A DNA stretch of 49,000 bases, taken from NCBI RefSeq assembly GCF_030272615.1, contig NC_081410.1, positions 116,945,140-116,994,139 of the forward strand, read 5' to 3'. This DNA is from Cryptomeria japonica (taxonomy: Eukaryota; Streptophyta; Pinopsida; Cupressales; Cupressaceae). The notes beneath the pieces were generated by a model. That model saw only the letters and a list, made by a program, of their open reading frames with translations. It searched no databases and had not been told where the DNA came from. Below are positions 13,980 through 25,286 of this stretch, piece by piece; position 1 is the stretch's first letter; the number at the start of each line of letters is the position of its first letter. Position numbers and translations under genes: made by a program.

Positions 13980-16140
13980 TGCTTGGAGTTTGAAAAAAAT
14001 TATGAAGTTATGGAGGATTTTGTACAAGTTTCCTAGAAGCTAGATAATAACCATTTTGATTCTCATATGTATTATTATGTTGCTCAACTCAAGATAAGAT
14101 TGAAATTACATAGATTCATCATGCAAAAGGTGATCAAAAGTGTATTGGCATTCATTGGATTTGAGTTAAGGATCTAGAGCATTTGATAATTTTCAAAGCC
14201 TTCAAATCAAGAAAGATAAATTCTATATTAAGCCTACTAAATATTCCTATGGTTGGTTTACAACCATCCTAGATATGTCTTTGGCCTTCTTAGACCATTA
14301 CAATCTTGCTTTCAAGATCAAGAGGAGATCTTAGACTGGGATAAATATCTACAAAAATGCATAGATATAGTCTTTTCCAAGCTCATTTATTCTACTCAAT
14401 TTTTTTTTTGAGACACTTCTTTCCATGGAGAAGCTTCACTCAAATATTATAGAAATGGCCAATGATAAGGCACCTTTATTAAATGGATTATCCTATGAGT
14501 TAACTAAATTGATGTGGTAATTTTGTAGTCTTTACTTTATCTAAGCTTAACAAGAAGCTCTTTGCAATCAATCCTTGGGTCTTATTATCAACCAAAAAAA
14601 ATTAAGTTCAACACCTATGCTTAGGATCTAGATATTATTGCATGTTAGAAACCCAACACTTTTCTCAACGTCTTCTATAAGATCCTTGCTACATCCTTGG
14701 TGGTCCACTTTTACCACCCTTCTTCCTTCATTTTTCACCTTGAACATACACTCCTAATTATAATCTATTTACATTAATATAATTGTCTAGGAATCCATGG
14801 AGTTTAACTGTCAAGGCCTATAGAAAACACATTTTGTTCCTAAATTATATTTCAATAAAGTTTATGATTGGATTTAGTGCACATTTATCCTAGCCATGAT
14901 CATAGCCCTTAGGCTTGGTAATTTTTTCAAAGACTTATGCAAACTATACTCTCTAAATATTGTTATTATCAATTAATAGTAAAGTTTATAAGTTTTTAGT
15001 CTATTTACATATATCTACCAAGAATGTTTCTTTCCCTTGTCTTTATAAGTGTAGATACTATTGAAACCTTTGACTATATATTAGCTCACAACACTTGATA
15101 TAGTTTGGCTAAGATGATTTATCTTCCCTCTTCTTCCTAATAGCTCATTAATAGATATTAGATGTTCATGTTTTTCTCTAAACTTCTCAATAGTATACTT
15201 GATAGTGCAACAGTCAATGTCAGTAACATAACCCCTTCTAATTGCTAGATTAGATTATAGAATATAACCAAATAATTGGTTAAATAAGTAATATAAATTC
15301 AAAATTGTTTTTGTTCCTTTCAACTTTGAAATAAAATCAACCAATATTCATAATTTGGTATGTATTGCAATGAATCATGAAGAAGATACACTTTTAGATT
15401 TTTCATCCTCTTTCCTTAGCTAACAGGTTTATAATTGCAATAGAGTCTTGGCAGTGACCTGTACTTTTTATTCTTCCTGCTAAGTCCTATCTAAGTTTTC
15501 TTATAATAGTCTGAATAAGATTCTAGGAGGTTTTTTATGGGACAATACTATACAAGCCCATTCGATTTTGTGAGATTGCTCAGGATATTATTTGTCTTTG
15601 TTAAGAAAATGAGCCATGATAATATTTATCATGGCGAAATAATATACAAACCCTCTTTGAAGTGGGAATCTTATGCCATTACTAGGCTTGGAAGCTTATA
15701 AAACTCTTCTCAAACACTACATTAAATCTAACTATCACTATAGCTAAAATTACTGGCATGGCAAAGGATTGACTTGCATTCCTTTCTTATCACTAATTCT
15801 CTTATCAAGATTAAAGGCTCATTTATTTCTTAGATAATTTGGAAGGTTTTGAAGGATGTGAATCCTTATCTAAAATGTGTTGAATATTGTTTTAAGATTA
15901 GATTTATTTTAACAATGATAATTTGTATTCACTCATTACTAATTCCTCTAAACTTCTATTGGATAAAACCCTTGGAACTAAAGGTCTCAATTCTTTATAA
16001 AGTAACTTGCACCATTATAAATTTTGTCTCTTTTAAAGATTATATCCCTTGGCCTAAATTAGAGAGGAAATATAAAATTATTGCTATAGGTTTCCTCCAA
16101 TCATTTACATATGAAATTCCATTCCAAATACCATAATTTA
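13980..16140 (+). pseudogene. L1-type LINE ORF2 reverse-transcriptase relic
   Basis: Non-LTR retrotransposon reverse transcriptase, recognised from motifs in the correct order across frameshifts. In order: a HHAKGDQ-type segment (14114-14137) of the pre-RT linker; MANDKAP (14455-14475, family KAPGPDG block); LNVFYKILA (14664-14690, family LLNxxYKIxAK); KVYDWI (14853-14873, family KAYDRVEW); the catalytic F/YADD box region degraded to LAKM at about 15101-15120; and a post-RT SCWVLSKFSYNSLNKIL-like block ending FLWDN (about 15470-15545). Many stops and frame changes show an old dead copy. The 5' endonuclease domain and a poly(A) end are not seen. A 95-codon frame at 15849-16136 may belong to the C-terminal part. 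Confidence 0.75.
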
Positions 16141-16465
16141 GAAGCTAGAGATTCAACCTTGTGGTGCTTGGTGGAAATATTGGATATGTCAATTTTTACA
16201 CTACTTTTAAAACTTATAATACTCCTTAACAAATTAGTTATCCCTTTTTTCCCCTTCCCTTATAAATTATAACTTGTGGTGTGTCTTAAAATCCTCCCCT
16301 GCACTTGTTAGTGTGAAAAGAGTATTACTAATCTAGTTAGATTTTAGCCTGCTTAGTAGAGTCCTATTCACACTACATTGTCTCACCTCATGTAGACTCA
16401 CCAAGAGTCCCAATATTCGTCCATAGATTCCTATGTAGATTATTTTAATTCCAATTGAGATTAGA
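16141..16465. other. Spacer between LINE relic and copia element
   Basis: No gene. It contains a 9-bp inverted repeat, TAGTGTGAA at 16309-16317 and TTCACACTA at 16367-16375, of unknown origin. The copia 3' LTR starts abruptly at about 16466. Confidence 0.5.
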
Positions 16466-17190
16466 ATATGCAAACCAATACAATGTCAACAAGGACATAG
16501 CATGGACCTAAATCAAAACCTTGAATATGCAACACCACTAAATATCTCGCCAAAATCATCTGCAACACGCAAGAACCATCAGGTCAGCCAGAAGGTCATA
16601 TAACATGATGAATACCACCAGACCAATAAAATATTCACTAACACACACAACGATCAATGCAGACCAATACCACATATAGAACATGATCTGGAAACACCAA
16701 CAAGCAACATGAATTCCTCCACAACAACTGCAACAACTTGGATTACTAGGATCATCATCATCTCCCTTCTGAAGCTCAAGAACACCAACATATCTTACTG
16801 ACAAACTAAAAGATACGCTCATGAAATTTTCAAATCATGAACCACTCGAATTGAGGACACACATGAACTTCCCAAACACTTTCCAAAATCTGCTCAACAT
16901 AATGAATCAATACTGGAGCAATACCAACCAAAAATCACAACTCTATAATACAGAACCAACAGAAAGACCAATCATCACACTAGATCACATAACTTGATCA
17001 AATCACCTTTCAGAACATTAAAACTCATCCTGAATCAACTGAAGATACTAATCTCTAAATCCTTAAATCTGCATCAGCATATTTGCAATATACCAACCAA
17101 ACCAACTCTTTGCAACATCCAGGCACAAGAACACATGAATATGTTGACATCAATGATAACAATGCATTCCAATAACTCTAATATCCAACA
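16466..17190 (-). repeat. 3' LTR of the 16.5-23.0 kb copia element, truncated
   Basis: Aligns with 22311-23034 over its whole length and begins (minus strand) TGTTGGATAT at 17190, directly after the polypurine tract. Alignment stops at about 16466, so the last 615 bp of the LTR, including the transcription start region and U5, are missing. The two LTRs differ at many positions, mostly transitions. Confidence 0.88.
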
Positions 17191-17204
17191 ATTTCCCCCT
17201 TTGA
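17191..17204 (-). promoter_or_regulatory. 3' polypurine tract (plus-strand primer)
   Basis: Minus-strand TCAAAGGGGGAAAT abuts the TGTTGG start of the 3' LTR, the expected position for the second-strand primer. Confidence 0.85.
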
Positions 17205-17330
17205 AAATGATGGCAACATATGTGTGAAAAACAATTAATGCGAAGAAAGAAATCAACTCCAACAATTTCTCCTTGAGATCATACACACATGGCTCTCTAC
17301 CTTAGATAGATAAGACAATTTTTCACATGC

Positions 17331-17447
17331 TTCTCTCCCCCTTTGACATCGATGCAAAAGGTTCATAAGAAAAACATTATTCTCTCCCCCTTACCAAATA
17401 ATCTCATATCTAAATACCTGAACCACAACATTGAATACTCCCCTTGA
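17331..17447 (-). promoter_or_regulatory. Additional polypurine tracts upstream of the 3' PPT
   Basis: Minus-strand tracts CAAAGGGGGAGAGAA (17331-17345), TAAGGGGGAGAGA (17380-17393) and TCAAGGGGAGT (17437-17447) lie between the end of pol and the 3' PPT. Multiple such tracts are a known feature of Sireviruses; their function is not established. Confidence 0.7.
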
Positions 17448-17456
17448 GTATCAACA

Positions 17457-18111
17457 TCACCCATCAATCTGGATATCAGGATAAGACTGTGAAGTCCACT
17501 TCACATCAAGGGAAATCACCCCTAACTTCTCTCTCAGATATACAAATGTATCTGGAGGAAAAGACTTCGCAAAGATATATACAATTTGTTCCTTTGTAGA
17601 TACATACTCCAATCTAACTTCTTTCTCATTCAGCTCCTCTCTCAAGAAATGAAACTTGATTGATATATGTTTTCTCTTAGAATGCAACACCGGATTCTTA
17701 TAAATATTGATAGCACTTGAATTGTTACAATATATAATAGTAGGCTCATTATAAATAACTCTAATATCCTTCAACATCTACTTCATCCAAATTACCTTAG
17801 TACACTTGCTAGCAGCAACAATATATTCAGCTTCTGCAATAGATAAAGAAATAGCATCTTACTTCTTACTTTTCCAAGCAACCAACTTCTTTCCCAAAAA
17901 AGAATTGACCACCTGTAGTGCTCTTTCAGTCATCAACATCACCTGCCCAATCAGCATCTATATAAGCACTTAAAATGAAATCATCATTCTTTGGATACCA
18001 CAAACCATAATCAATTGTTCGCTTCAAATATTTGAATATCCTTTTCATAGCAGTAACATGACTTTCCTTAGGATCAACCTGGAACCTTGCAACAAGACAT
18101 ACAACATTCAT
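17457..18111 (-). pseudogene. copia RNase H domain, broken
   Basis: Degrades the RNA strand of the RNA/DNA hybrid during reverse transcription. The first frame (18111-17926) contains GLWYPK followed by AYIDADWAGD, the family's first catalytic region, and ends at a stop after VDD. A second frame (17777-17457) carries the C-terminal part with IYCNNSSAINI, SKRKHISIKFHFLRE and QIVYIFAKS, matching the usual DN.SAI, KHI/RE and DxxTK blocks with substitutions. A frame change and stops lie between them. The pol reading frame ends at 17457. Confidence 0.88.
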
Positions 18112-18810
18112 AATGTCTTGACTAGTCTAAGTTAAATATAGTAGTCCACCAATCATAGATCTATACAAAGTTTGATTAGCCTTCAAAGATTCATCATCTT
18201 TTGTCATCTTATATTCGGTTACCATAGGAGTTCCAACTAGTTTTGAATCATCTAACCCAAACTTCTTCAGCAATACCTTCACATACTTTGATTGAGATAT
18301 GAAAATGCCTTTATCAGTTTGTGTAATTTGCAATCCCAGAAAGAATTTCATCTCACCTATCATAGACATCTCAAACGCCTTTTGCATATCATCAACAAAC
18401 TTCTTACTCAAATCATCATCTCCTCCAAAAATAATGTCATCAACAAAAACTTCAACAATCAAAGTGTTATCATTATCAATCTTGAAATATAAATTTCGAT
18501 CAGTGGTACCTTTATAGAATCCCAACTTCATCAAATACCTGTCCAATCCGATGTACCAAGCTCTAGGGGCTTGTTTAAGTCCATATAATGCTCTCTTCAA
18601 TCTGCATACCATGTCTCCTTCATCAGTCAATGAAAATCCATCCAATTTTTCAATGGAGACTTCGTCTTCCGACTCACCATTCAAAAAGGTTGACTTCACA
18701 TCCATTTGATATACCTTGACATTCTTATAAGCAACATATGCAAGAAATAATCTAGCAGCTTCAATTCTAGTTATCGAAGCAAAAGTCTCCTCAAAATCAA
18801 TACCTTCCAT
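18112..18810 (-). pseudogene. copia reverse transcriptase (RVT_2) domain
   Basis: Reverse transcriptase of the element. A 227-codon frame is the best preserved part of pol. It shows the N-terminal FEETFASITRIEAARL block, YQMDVKSTFLNG, CRLKRALYGLKQAPRAWY and the catalytic FVDDIIFGG box at 18421-18456 (both Asp kept, family YVDD), then KFFLGLQI and the C-terminal SMIGGLLYLT. It ends at a stop where relatives continue with SRPDI, directly before RNase H. The upstream part of RT lies in the neighbouring degraded segment. Confidence 0.93.
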
Positions 18811-19563
18811 TTAGGAATATCCTTTACATACCAGTCTTGCTTTGTTTCTAATAACTCCATCTTCAGTCAATTTATTCTTGAATACCCATTTAGTACCAAT
18901 TACATTCTTGTCTTTATGTCTCGAAACAAGTTCTCATGTACATTGTTCTTCTCAATCTTGTTTAACTCTTCTTCCATAGCTTTTACCCAATTTTCATCTT
19001 TACAGGCTTCAACAACATCTATAGGCTCAATCTTGGAAATCAGACATGTCTCTTCAGCAATAATTCTTTTCCTAGTCATCACACCTTTATTTTTATCACA
19101 AATAATCAAACTCTCTAAATGATTTAATCTTACATACCTGGGGGTCTTTTGATTGTTCTGAGTTTCAGTCGCTTGAACTTTCTTCACTTCCAACAACATC
19201 TAGATTTATTGACTCTTTTGAATCACTTTGTTTTATGCTCGGAGTTTGCACTTGCTTTGAACTAATATCTTGATTATTAAATTCGTATCCACATGCTCTG
19301 ATTTGTTTCTCATGACACTCATCAACCTTCACAATTGCACTTTCCATTACTTTTCTCGGTCTTTTGTTGTAACATCGATAGGCCTTGCTTTTAGTAGAAT
19401 ATCCCAAAAATATTCCTTCATCACATCTTGCATCAAATTTTTCTATATCCTCATCTATTTTGATATAACATTTGCTTCCAAAGATTCTGAAATATCTAAC
19501 TGTAATAACATGACCAAACCATAACTCACAAGGGGTCTTACCAGAATCACCTTTTATATGCAC
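18811..19563 (-). pseudogene. copia integrase C-terminus to RT hinge, degenerate
   Basis: Frame 19563-19165 holds the post-core part of integrase (GKTPCELWFGH, FGSKCYIKI, GIFLGYS, AYRCYN), typical of copia integrase C-termini. A charged hinge rich in Ser, Glu and Lys follows. Frame 19199-18900 continues with EACKDENWVKAMEEELNKIEKNN, the usual RT entry. The two frames overlap by 35 bp in different registers, which implies a frameshift near 19180. A further degraded stretch leads into RT. Confidence 0.85.
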
Positions 19564-20360
19564 CTAGTTGAATGTGTAGACAACAATGATAACAACTTCT
19601 CTCCAATAGATATTCGGAACATTTCTTTCAATAATCATAGTCTTAGCAGAATCCAAAATAGTTGTGTTCTTCCTTTCAACAAATTCATTATGTTGAGGGG
19701 TTCGCGAAGCAGATAACTATCTCCTAATTTCATGCTCTTCACAGAAGGAATTAAACTCACCGGAAGTGAATTCTCCTACTCTATCAGATATTAGACACTT
19801 CAGCTTCAATCATGTCTCTGTCTCCACCCTAGCTTTGAATATTTTGAATTTCTCCAATGCTTCAAATTTCTCCCATAGAAAAGTGACCCACATCATTCTA
19901 GAATAGTCATCAATCGGCAGCATAAATTATATGTCACCCTGCAAGATTCTCACCCTAGAAGGACCACATAAATCAATATGTGCAAGATCTAATAACCCAT
20001 TAGATGTATACAATTTTCTCTTGAATTAAATTCTTGTTTGCTTTCCCAATTGACATTCTTTACACGCCAAATTAGTAGGCTTCATTATCTTAGGCAGATC
20101 TCTAATATCTTGGATAGAACTTATCTTAACCTTGCAGCCAAAATTAACATGACACTTCCTCCTATGCCACAACCAACTTTCATCAATCTGAGCAATCAAA
20201 CAACTTTTCATACTAGCATTCAGATGAAAGATATTACCTTTAGTTTTAGTTCCTGATGCAATTTATATACCAAAGCTATTCAAGATGTTACATTTCTCAT
20301 TCTTGAATTATAAATCATATCCTTGATCAACCATCTGTCCAACACTCAAAAGATTATGCT
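19564..20360 (-). pseudogene. copia integrase with pre-integrase zinc region
   Basis: Integrase inserts the cDNA into the genome. The pre-integrase segment shows ESWLWHRRKCHVNF near 20180-20130 and the C-x2-C part ACKECQLGKQ near 20060. The DD(35)E core is visible across frame changes: first Asp in AHIDLCGPSR (codon 19972-19974), second in ISDRVGEF (19783-19785; the usual SDxGGEF has Gly replaced by Val), and Glu in QHNEFVERKN (about 19678; usually QQNGVVERKN). Several stops interrupt the frame, so the protein is not made. Only 20211-20026 is open for more than 60 codons. Confidence 0.87.
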
Positions 20361-20760
20361 TCAAACCCTCAACATATAAAACATCATCAGTATTATGCTT
20401 ATCATCAAGAGAAATAGACCTCTACCATGGATTACACAAGCTTTGTTGTCTCCAAATCTCACTACACCACCATCATACTTCTCTATATTCACAAATTTAC
20501 CTTTATCACCTGTCATGTGATGTGAACAACCACTGTCAATCACCCATTCATTTTTCTCTTCAATCTTAGCAGCCAAGGCTTTCTCTTCAACAATGCGGCT
20601 TGTAGAATCAACAAGTACCAAATCATCTTCCTTGATAGTAATGAACACAAATTCATCTTTTAAATTCCCTTTCTCAGACTCATCATCTATCACACCTTCA
20701 ATGGCAGCATAATAACACTTATTTTGATATCTATACTTGTGATTAGGCTTGTAAGGCTTA
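20361..20760 (-). pseudogene. copia aspartic protease domain
   Basis: Cleaves the polyprotein into mature parts. The frame continues from gag without interruption. EWVIDSGCSHHMTG carries the active-site Asp-Ser-Gly (Asp codon near 20537) and is the textbook copia protease signature, followed by GGVVRFGDNKACVIHGRG. A frameshift near 20400 takes the remainder out of frame, where the VLYVEGLKHNLLS-like continuation can be read in another register. Confidence 0.9.
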
Positions 20761-21638
20761 TCATACTTTGACACTCTTTCTGAACACCTAGAAGCAAAAT
20801 TTTCTATCTTATTGCATAAAAAATATTTCAAAGATAACTTCCCCTCGTTCTTACCGGCTCCCTTAGGCAATCTTCTGACAATAAGTGCTTCGAGTTCTTC
20901 CAATTCTCTTTCTTGATCTTCCATCTCTCTCATTTCCCTTTCATATCTAGAAACCCTAGTTGAACTCTCTCCCAGATTATACTTCTACTTCCCAGATACA
21001 GTAGCTTTAAATGTAGTCTTAGTTTTTCCATGTAATTCTCCAAGGTCACTTAATTCAAAAGAAAAAAACTTACCAACCAGCATGTCTCTTGTCACAGTTG
21101 TCACAGTTTGGATCTCATCAATAGAAGAAACTTTATGTTTGTAAGCAGGAGGCAAGGATCTCAACAATTTTGCCACAATCTCATCTTCTTCAATGATTCC
21201 ACCAGCACATCTAATGTTCAGTACATGATCATTCACTTTAGCCATAAAGGATGAAATATTATCATCTTCTCCCATTCTTAGCAACTCATACTTTCCTTTC
21301 AATCTCTGCAATTTAGCAACTTTCACATGTTTGTCTCCTTCATACAAGGTCTCTAACTTCTCGCAAATCTCATGAGCAGACTGCAATCCCATCATATTAA
21401 TCATCTTTGAATCGGTTAGGGCACTCAGCAATTCTTTTTTGGCTCTTATGTTATGTTCACCATCCTTGATCTCATTTGTAGTAACAGGACCATTCTAAGG
21501 AACATTGTAGACATTCTTTGTGATCTTCCAATAATCTTGTCCAAGAAATTTCAAGTGACACTCCATCTGGTTCTTCCATATGGTGTAATTAGTTCCACCA
21601 AATCTCAGACTCTCCTTCTTGAAAAGAACAGGTGCCAT
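20761..21638 (-). pseudogene. copia gag with degenerate zinc knuckle
   Basis: Capsid/nucleocapsid protein. The start chosen is MAPVLFKKESLRF at 21638, the first Met after the primer-binding site that leads into the conserved GGTNYTIWKNQMECHL block. The same frame runs through LSALTDSKM, ETLYEGDKHVKVAKLQRLKG and IVAKLLRSLPPAYKHKV, interrupted only by two TAG stops (about 21497 and 20985). The zinc knuckle near 20825-20784 is damaged: the first Cys and the His of CX2CX4HX4C are replaced (YFLCNKIENFASRC). Confidence 0.9.
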
Positions 21639-21680
21639 CCTGGATCTCCTCAAGGGGTCAAGCTTCTTCCAGAGGATCAA

Positions 21681-21692
21681 GCTCTGATACCA
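21681..21692 (-). promoter_or_regulatory. Primer-binding site, initiator Met tRNA type
   Basis: Minus-strand TGGTATCAGAGC, the standard plant copia PBS complementary to the 3' end of initiator methionyl-tRNA, two bases inside the 5' LTR end. Confidence 0.93.
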
Positions 21693-21694
21693 AT

Positions 21695-23034
21695 TGTTGA
21701 CAACAAAAATGCGAGAAAGCTGAGAGGGGGGTGAATCGGTTTTCACCAAACTTAGACAAATTAACCTCAATTTAAGATCTGATCAAGAACAACAATAACA
21801 AAGATAAGCACCACATCAACAAAACACATAACACAGATTTTTTATTTGGAAAACCCAGTCAAGGGAAAAACCACAGTGGGAACCTACCCACAATATGATA
21901 ATACTTTGCAGTAGTATGTATAAATATTATAATGGGGAATGCACATGCATTTAGTCACACTGCCTAGAGCTCACTGCTCAAAAACAACAAAGGGCTACAA
22001 CCCTAGGAAGGCTCACTACCTTACAAAGATCGGACACCAATCTGGATTACATGAACTGAAAGAATAACATCTCCTTATGCCTAATCACGGTTCCGGTTAA
22101 CCAAACGGTCTGTTTCCAACATTCTTCTCTTCTCTTCTTCACATTTCTGAAAGATCAATTCACTCATTCGCACAAACAACACTCTTAAAGAATGTAGACA
22201 CATTTTACATGATTATCACTCTTATTTATACAAATCATCAACCTTAATTTCAAGGTTGACTTGGCTCATAAGACCTAATTACAAAATTACATCACACGAT
22301 ACATAAATCAATATGTGGACCAATACAATGTTGGCAAGGACATAGCATGGACCTAAATCAAAACCTCAAACATGCAACACCATCGAATATCTCGCCAAGA
22401 TCATCTGCAACATGCAAGAACCATTAGATCGGCCAGAAGGTTGTATAACACAAAGAATACCATTGGACCAATAAAATCTTCACTAACACACACAATGATC
22501 AATACAGACCAATACCATAGATAGAACACGATCTGGAAACACCAACAAGCAACGTGAATTCCTCTGCAACAATCACAACAACTCGAATTACTAGGATCCT
22601 CATCATCTCCCTTCCGGAGCTCAAGAACACCAACATAGCTTACTAACAAACCAAAAGATACGCTCATGAATTTTCAAATCATGAAACACTCAAACTGAGG
22701 ACATGCATGAACATCCCAAACACTTTCCAAAATCTTCTCAACATAATGAATCAATTTCAGAGCAATACCAACCAGAAATCACAACTCTGCAATACAGAAC
22801 CAACAGAAAGACCAGTCATCACACCGGATCACATAACTTGATCAAATCACCTTCTGAAACACTAAAACTCATGGTGAATCAACTGAAGATACTAATCTTT
22901 GAATCCTTAAATCCACATCGACATATCTACAGTATACCAACCAAACCAACTCTTTGCAACACCAAGGCACAAGAACAAAAGAATATGTTGACATCAATGA
23001 CAACAACACATTCCAATAACTCTAATATAAAACA
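21695..23034 (-). repeat. 5' LTR of the 16.5-23.0 kb copia element
   Basis: On the minus strand it runs from TGTTTTATATTAG (23034, mutated from TGTTGGATATTAG in the 3' LTR) to GTTGTCAACA (21695). It contains a minus-strand TATA box (TATAAATAA, 22222-22230) and, downstream of it, the CACTGTGGTTTTTCCCTTG-type motif common in plant copia LTRs (near 21850-21870). About 1340 bp. The promoter-distal 615 bp have no counterpart in the truncated 3' LTR. Confidence 0.88.
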
Positions 23035-24035
23035 TACTTATCAACCAAGGGTCATATAACTTGAAATGGTGCAGCACAATATGTGCACTATAATCCTATC
23101 TATGGTTATTATCCTACATTAACAACAAAAATAGTAGTAAAGGAAAGTGTTGGAAAACAATTGCTAAATATCACTATAATGAAAATAGAAATATCAAAGA
23201 AAGAACATGTGCAATGAAAGCTAAACAAAAAACTTCAATAATTGAATGTAAACAATAAACAAGAATCAAATCTACCATTACTTCAACTACATTGTATGCT
23301 CCTAGTTACAACTATGACTGCTGCGAAAGATAAACAGTGAATAGTTATTCTAACATAATTCAGACACTTTTTCTAATAATGAAAACCAAATCATATCTTA
23401 ACTATAATATCAACAATGGTATTGTACCTCAACTGGGGCCCCTTGGGTAAGTACATGATTATCGGTTCACAAGATTACACTTCAAATTAGAAATGTGTCA
23501 TATTTATTGATCATAATTTTCATTTTAAAAGAAGACATAACTAATAGCATAGGGATAATAACTCATTAACCTTTTCAGGTTAGAGCACTATCTTACTTAT
23601 ACCATCTTTCCTATGACTATCTCTAATTGTTTATGGCTCAATCCCAGTATATAGGGAGATATTTATTAATATCAATTAAAAGAGAATACACTAGACAAGA
23701 GTCCTACTAGGACTACAACTCTCAATAACTTCTTGGCTACATAAATTATCCATTACATTAGATTCAAAAATCTTCCTAATAGTATGTGATCAAGTAGTTG
23801 AATTCATAACAGAAAGAATTTAGGTGGAAGTGTTGCCCTTAGATAGTTTAATCCATTTGAGCTATTTTTTACCAAAACAACATTCATTCTATAATGGTTG
23901 CAGGAATTGAGAAAATGGTTGCTGGAACAGTCAGCTTTGCCCCAAAATGGATGCTGCAAAATAAGTTAGCACACACAACATCAAAAACCATAACAACTAA
24001 CCATTCTCATCACATCATGTACACATTTTCAAGCA
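23035..24035. other. Non-coding spacer
   Basis: No reading frame of note and no motif recognised. It may include the distal part of an older LTR of the minus-strand gypsy element (its LTR start is at 31645 and runs toward here), but there is no second copy to test this. Confidence 0.5.
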
Positions 24036-24068
24036 TATATACATATACATATACACACATATACATGC

Positions 24069-24118
<50 letters not shown>

Positions 24119-24193
24119 GTATGTGTGTATATGTGTGTGTACATACATACATACAATACACATATATATACACACACATATATACACATATAC

Positions 24194-24230
<37 letters not shown>

Positions 24231-24309
24231 TATCCATACACATACACATACACATACACACACATACATAGACATAGAGATACATACATACATGTGTGTG
24301 TGTGTGTGT
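24036..24309. repeat. Compound TATG/CATA-type microsatellite, left part
   Basis: Runs of (ATGTAT)n at about 24066-24117, (GTGTAT)/(CATA) mixes, (CATACA)n at about 24187-24270 and a terminal (TG)n. Frames in all six phases here are artefacts. The array is interrupted at 24310 by a copia element and resumes at 29235. Confidence 0.95.
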
Positions 24310-24861
24310 TGTCAAAGTCACTGATGGACTCAATCTCCCAAGATCACCTGCAAAACCAAGATCAACCTTCTACACAAGAGCAACAGAGAGGTTGAAATGC
24401 TGAAATATGGTACAATAACAGAATGATGGTATTATAACACTCAAAATGATACAATAATGATCAACACTCCCTTGTACTGACTAAACTTATATGAACTCAT
24501 GTGAGTTAGCTCTTAATTAGCTCATAAGGGAGAGGTGAGTGTTGATTATATAGAAAAATGAGGGCACATAATTCCAAGAGGAATAATAACTCCCAAATAA
24601 CCAAATTAGGTGGGAGTTGTGCCTACTTCGGAAATGCTAAACATGTGGCAAACCAAATCAGGTAGGGACAAGCAAATGGTTGTGCAGAGGTGGCAAATGA
24701 GTCCAAAAGAGGGTGTGACATTCAACCACCTAGATGTGGGTGTGAATGACACATGTGAATGTAGGACTATATCATGTGTCCTCACATAAACCATGTCCCT
24801 TTTGACATAAGTATGATTAATAATGTGTAGGAAAAATAAATATAAAAAACCTACACTAACA
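24310..24861 (-). repeat. 3' LTR of the gag-protease copia element
   Basis: 552 bp, TGTCAAAGTC at 24310 and ACTAACA at 24861 (plus-strand reading). Nearly collinear with 28694-29234. Differences are a short indel near 24450 and scattered substitutions. Confidence 0.93.
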
Positions 24862-24871
24862 CCCCCCTTAA
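24862..24871 (-). promoter_or_regulatory. Polypurine tract of the gag-protease copia element
   Basis: Minus-strand TAAGGGGGG precedes the LTR start TGTTAGTG directly. Confidence 0.85.
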
Positions 24872-25286
24872 GCATAGCTTAGGTGGGTGAAAACATGCAA
24901 TAATGAAAAGATGGGTCCCAGCTATAAGGCCATGTTAGATACTCGTGTACAAAACAATATCTCGTAAACGGAGTAAAAGAGAAAACCCAATGGGACAAAA
25001 CTCCTCCCCAAAAGAGAGAAAAGAAACAAGTTTCCCAACATAAGAAGAATCTCATGCAAAGAACAAATCGAAATCGAAAGGATAAGAAAGACATATAGCC
25101 TTCCCAAAAGTAGTAAAATGTACCAATGGTTGATTCATGAAACTATATATAGATGATGGACCATGATCATTGAATAACATTCCTCCCCTTAGGAAGAAAC
25201 AAAACCAAAGGTACATGAAGACTATCTTCCCATTCCTGGAAAGACGATGAAGGAAGAAAGTGCAAAATGTATGAAGTCTTTGAATA

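Larger units (their letters stand above)
16466..23034 (-). mobile_element. Ty1/copia retrotransposon, Sirevirus-like, degenerate
   Basis: Minus-strand order is 5' LTR (23034-21695), PBS, gag, protease, integrase, RT, RNase H, polypurine tracts, 3' LTR (17190 to about 16466). Integrase before RT identifies Ty1/copia. RT sequence style (SMIGGLLYLT, GLWYPK) and several AAAGGGGGAGA-like tracts before the 3' LTR suggest the Sirevirus lineage, known for multiple polypurine tracts. The 3' LTR lacks about 615 bp of its distal end, so no TSD pair can be read; TACTT follows the 5' LTR at 23035. Coding regions contain in-frame stops and frameshifts throughout. Confidence 0.9.

Noticed and set aside
16141-16465. 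Possible remainder of the copia 3' LTR
   Set aside because: No similarity to the missing distal 615 bp of the 5' LTR could be found by reading both.
24010-24395. Several overlapping frames on both strands
   Set aside because: Translations of TATG/CATA repeats in all phases; the same holds for 29180-29674 and 31182-31527.
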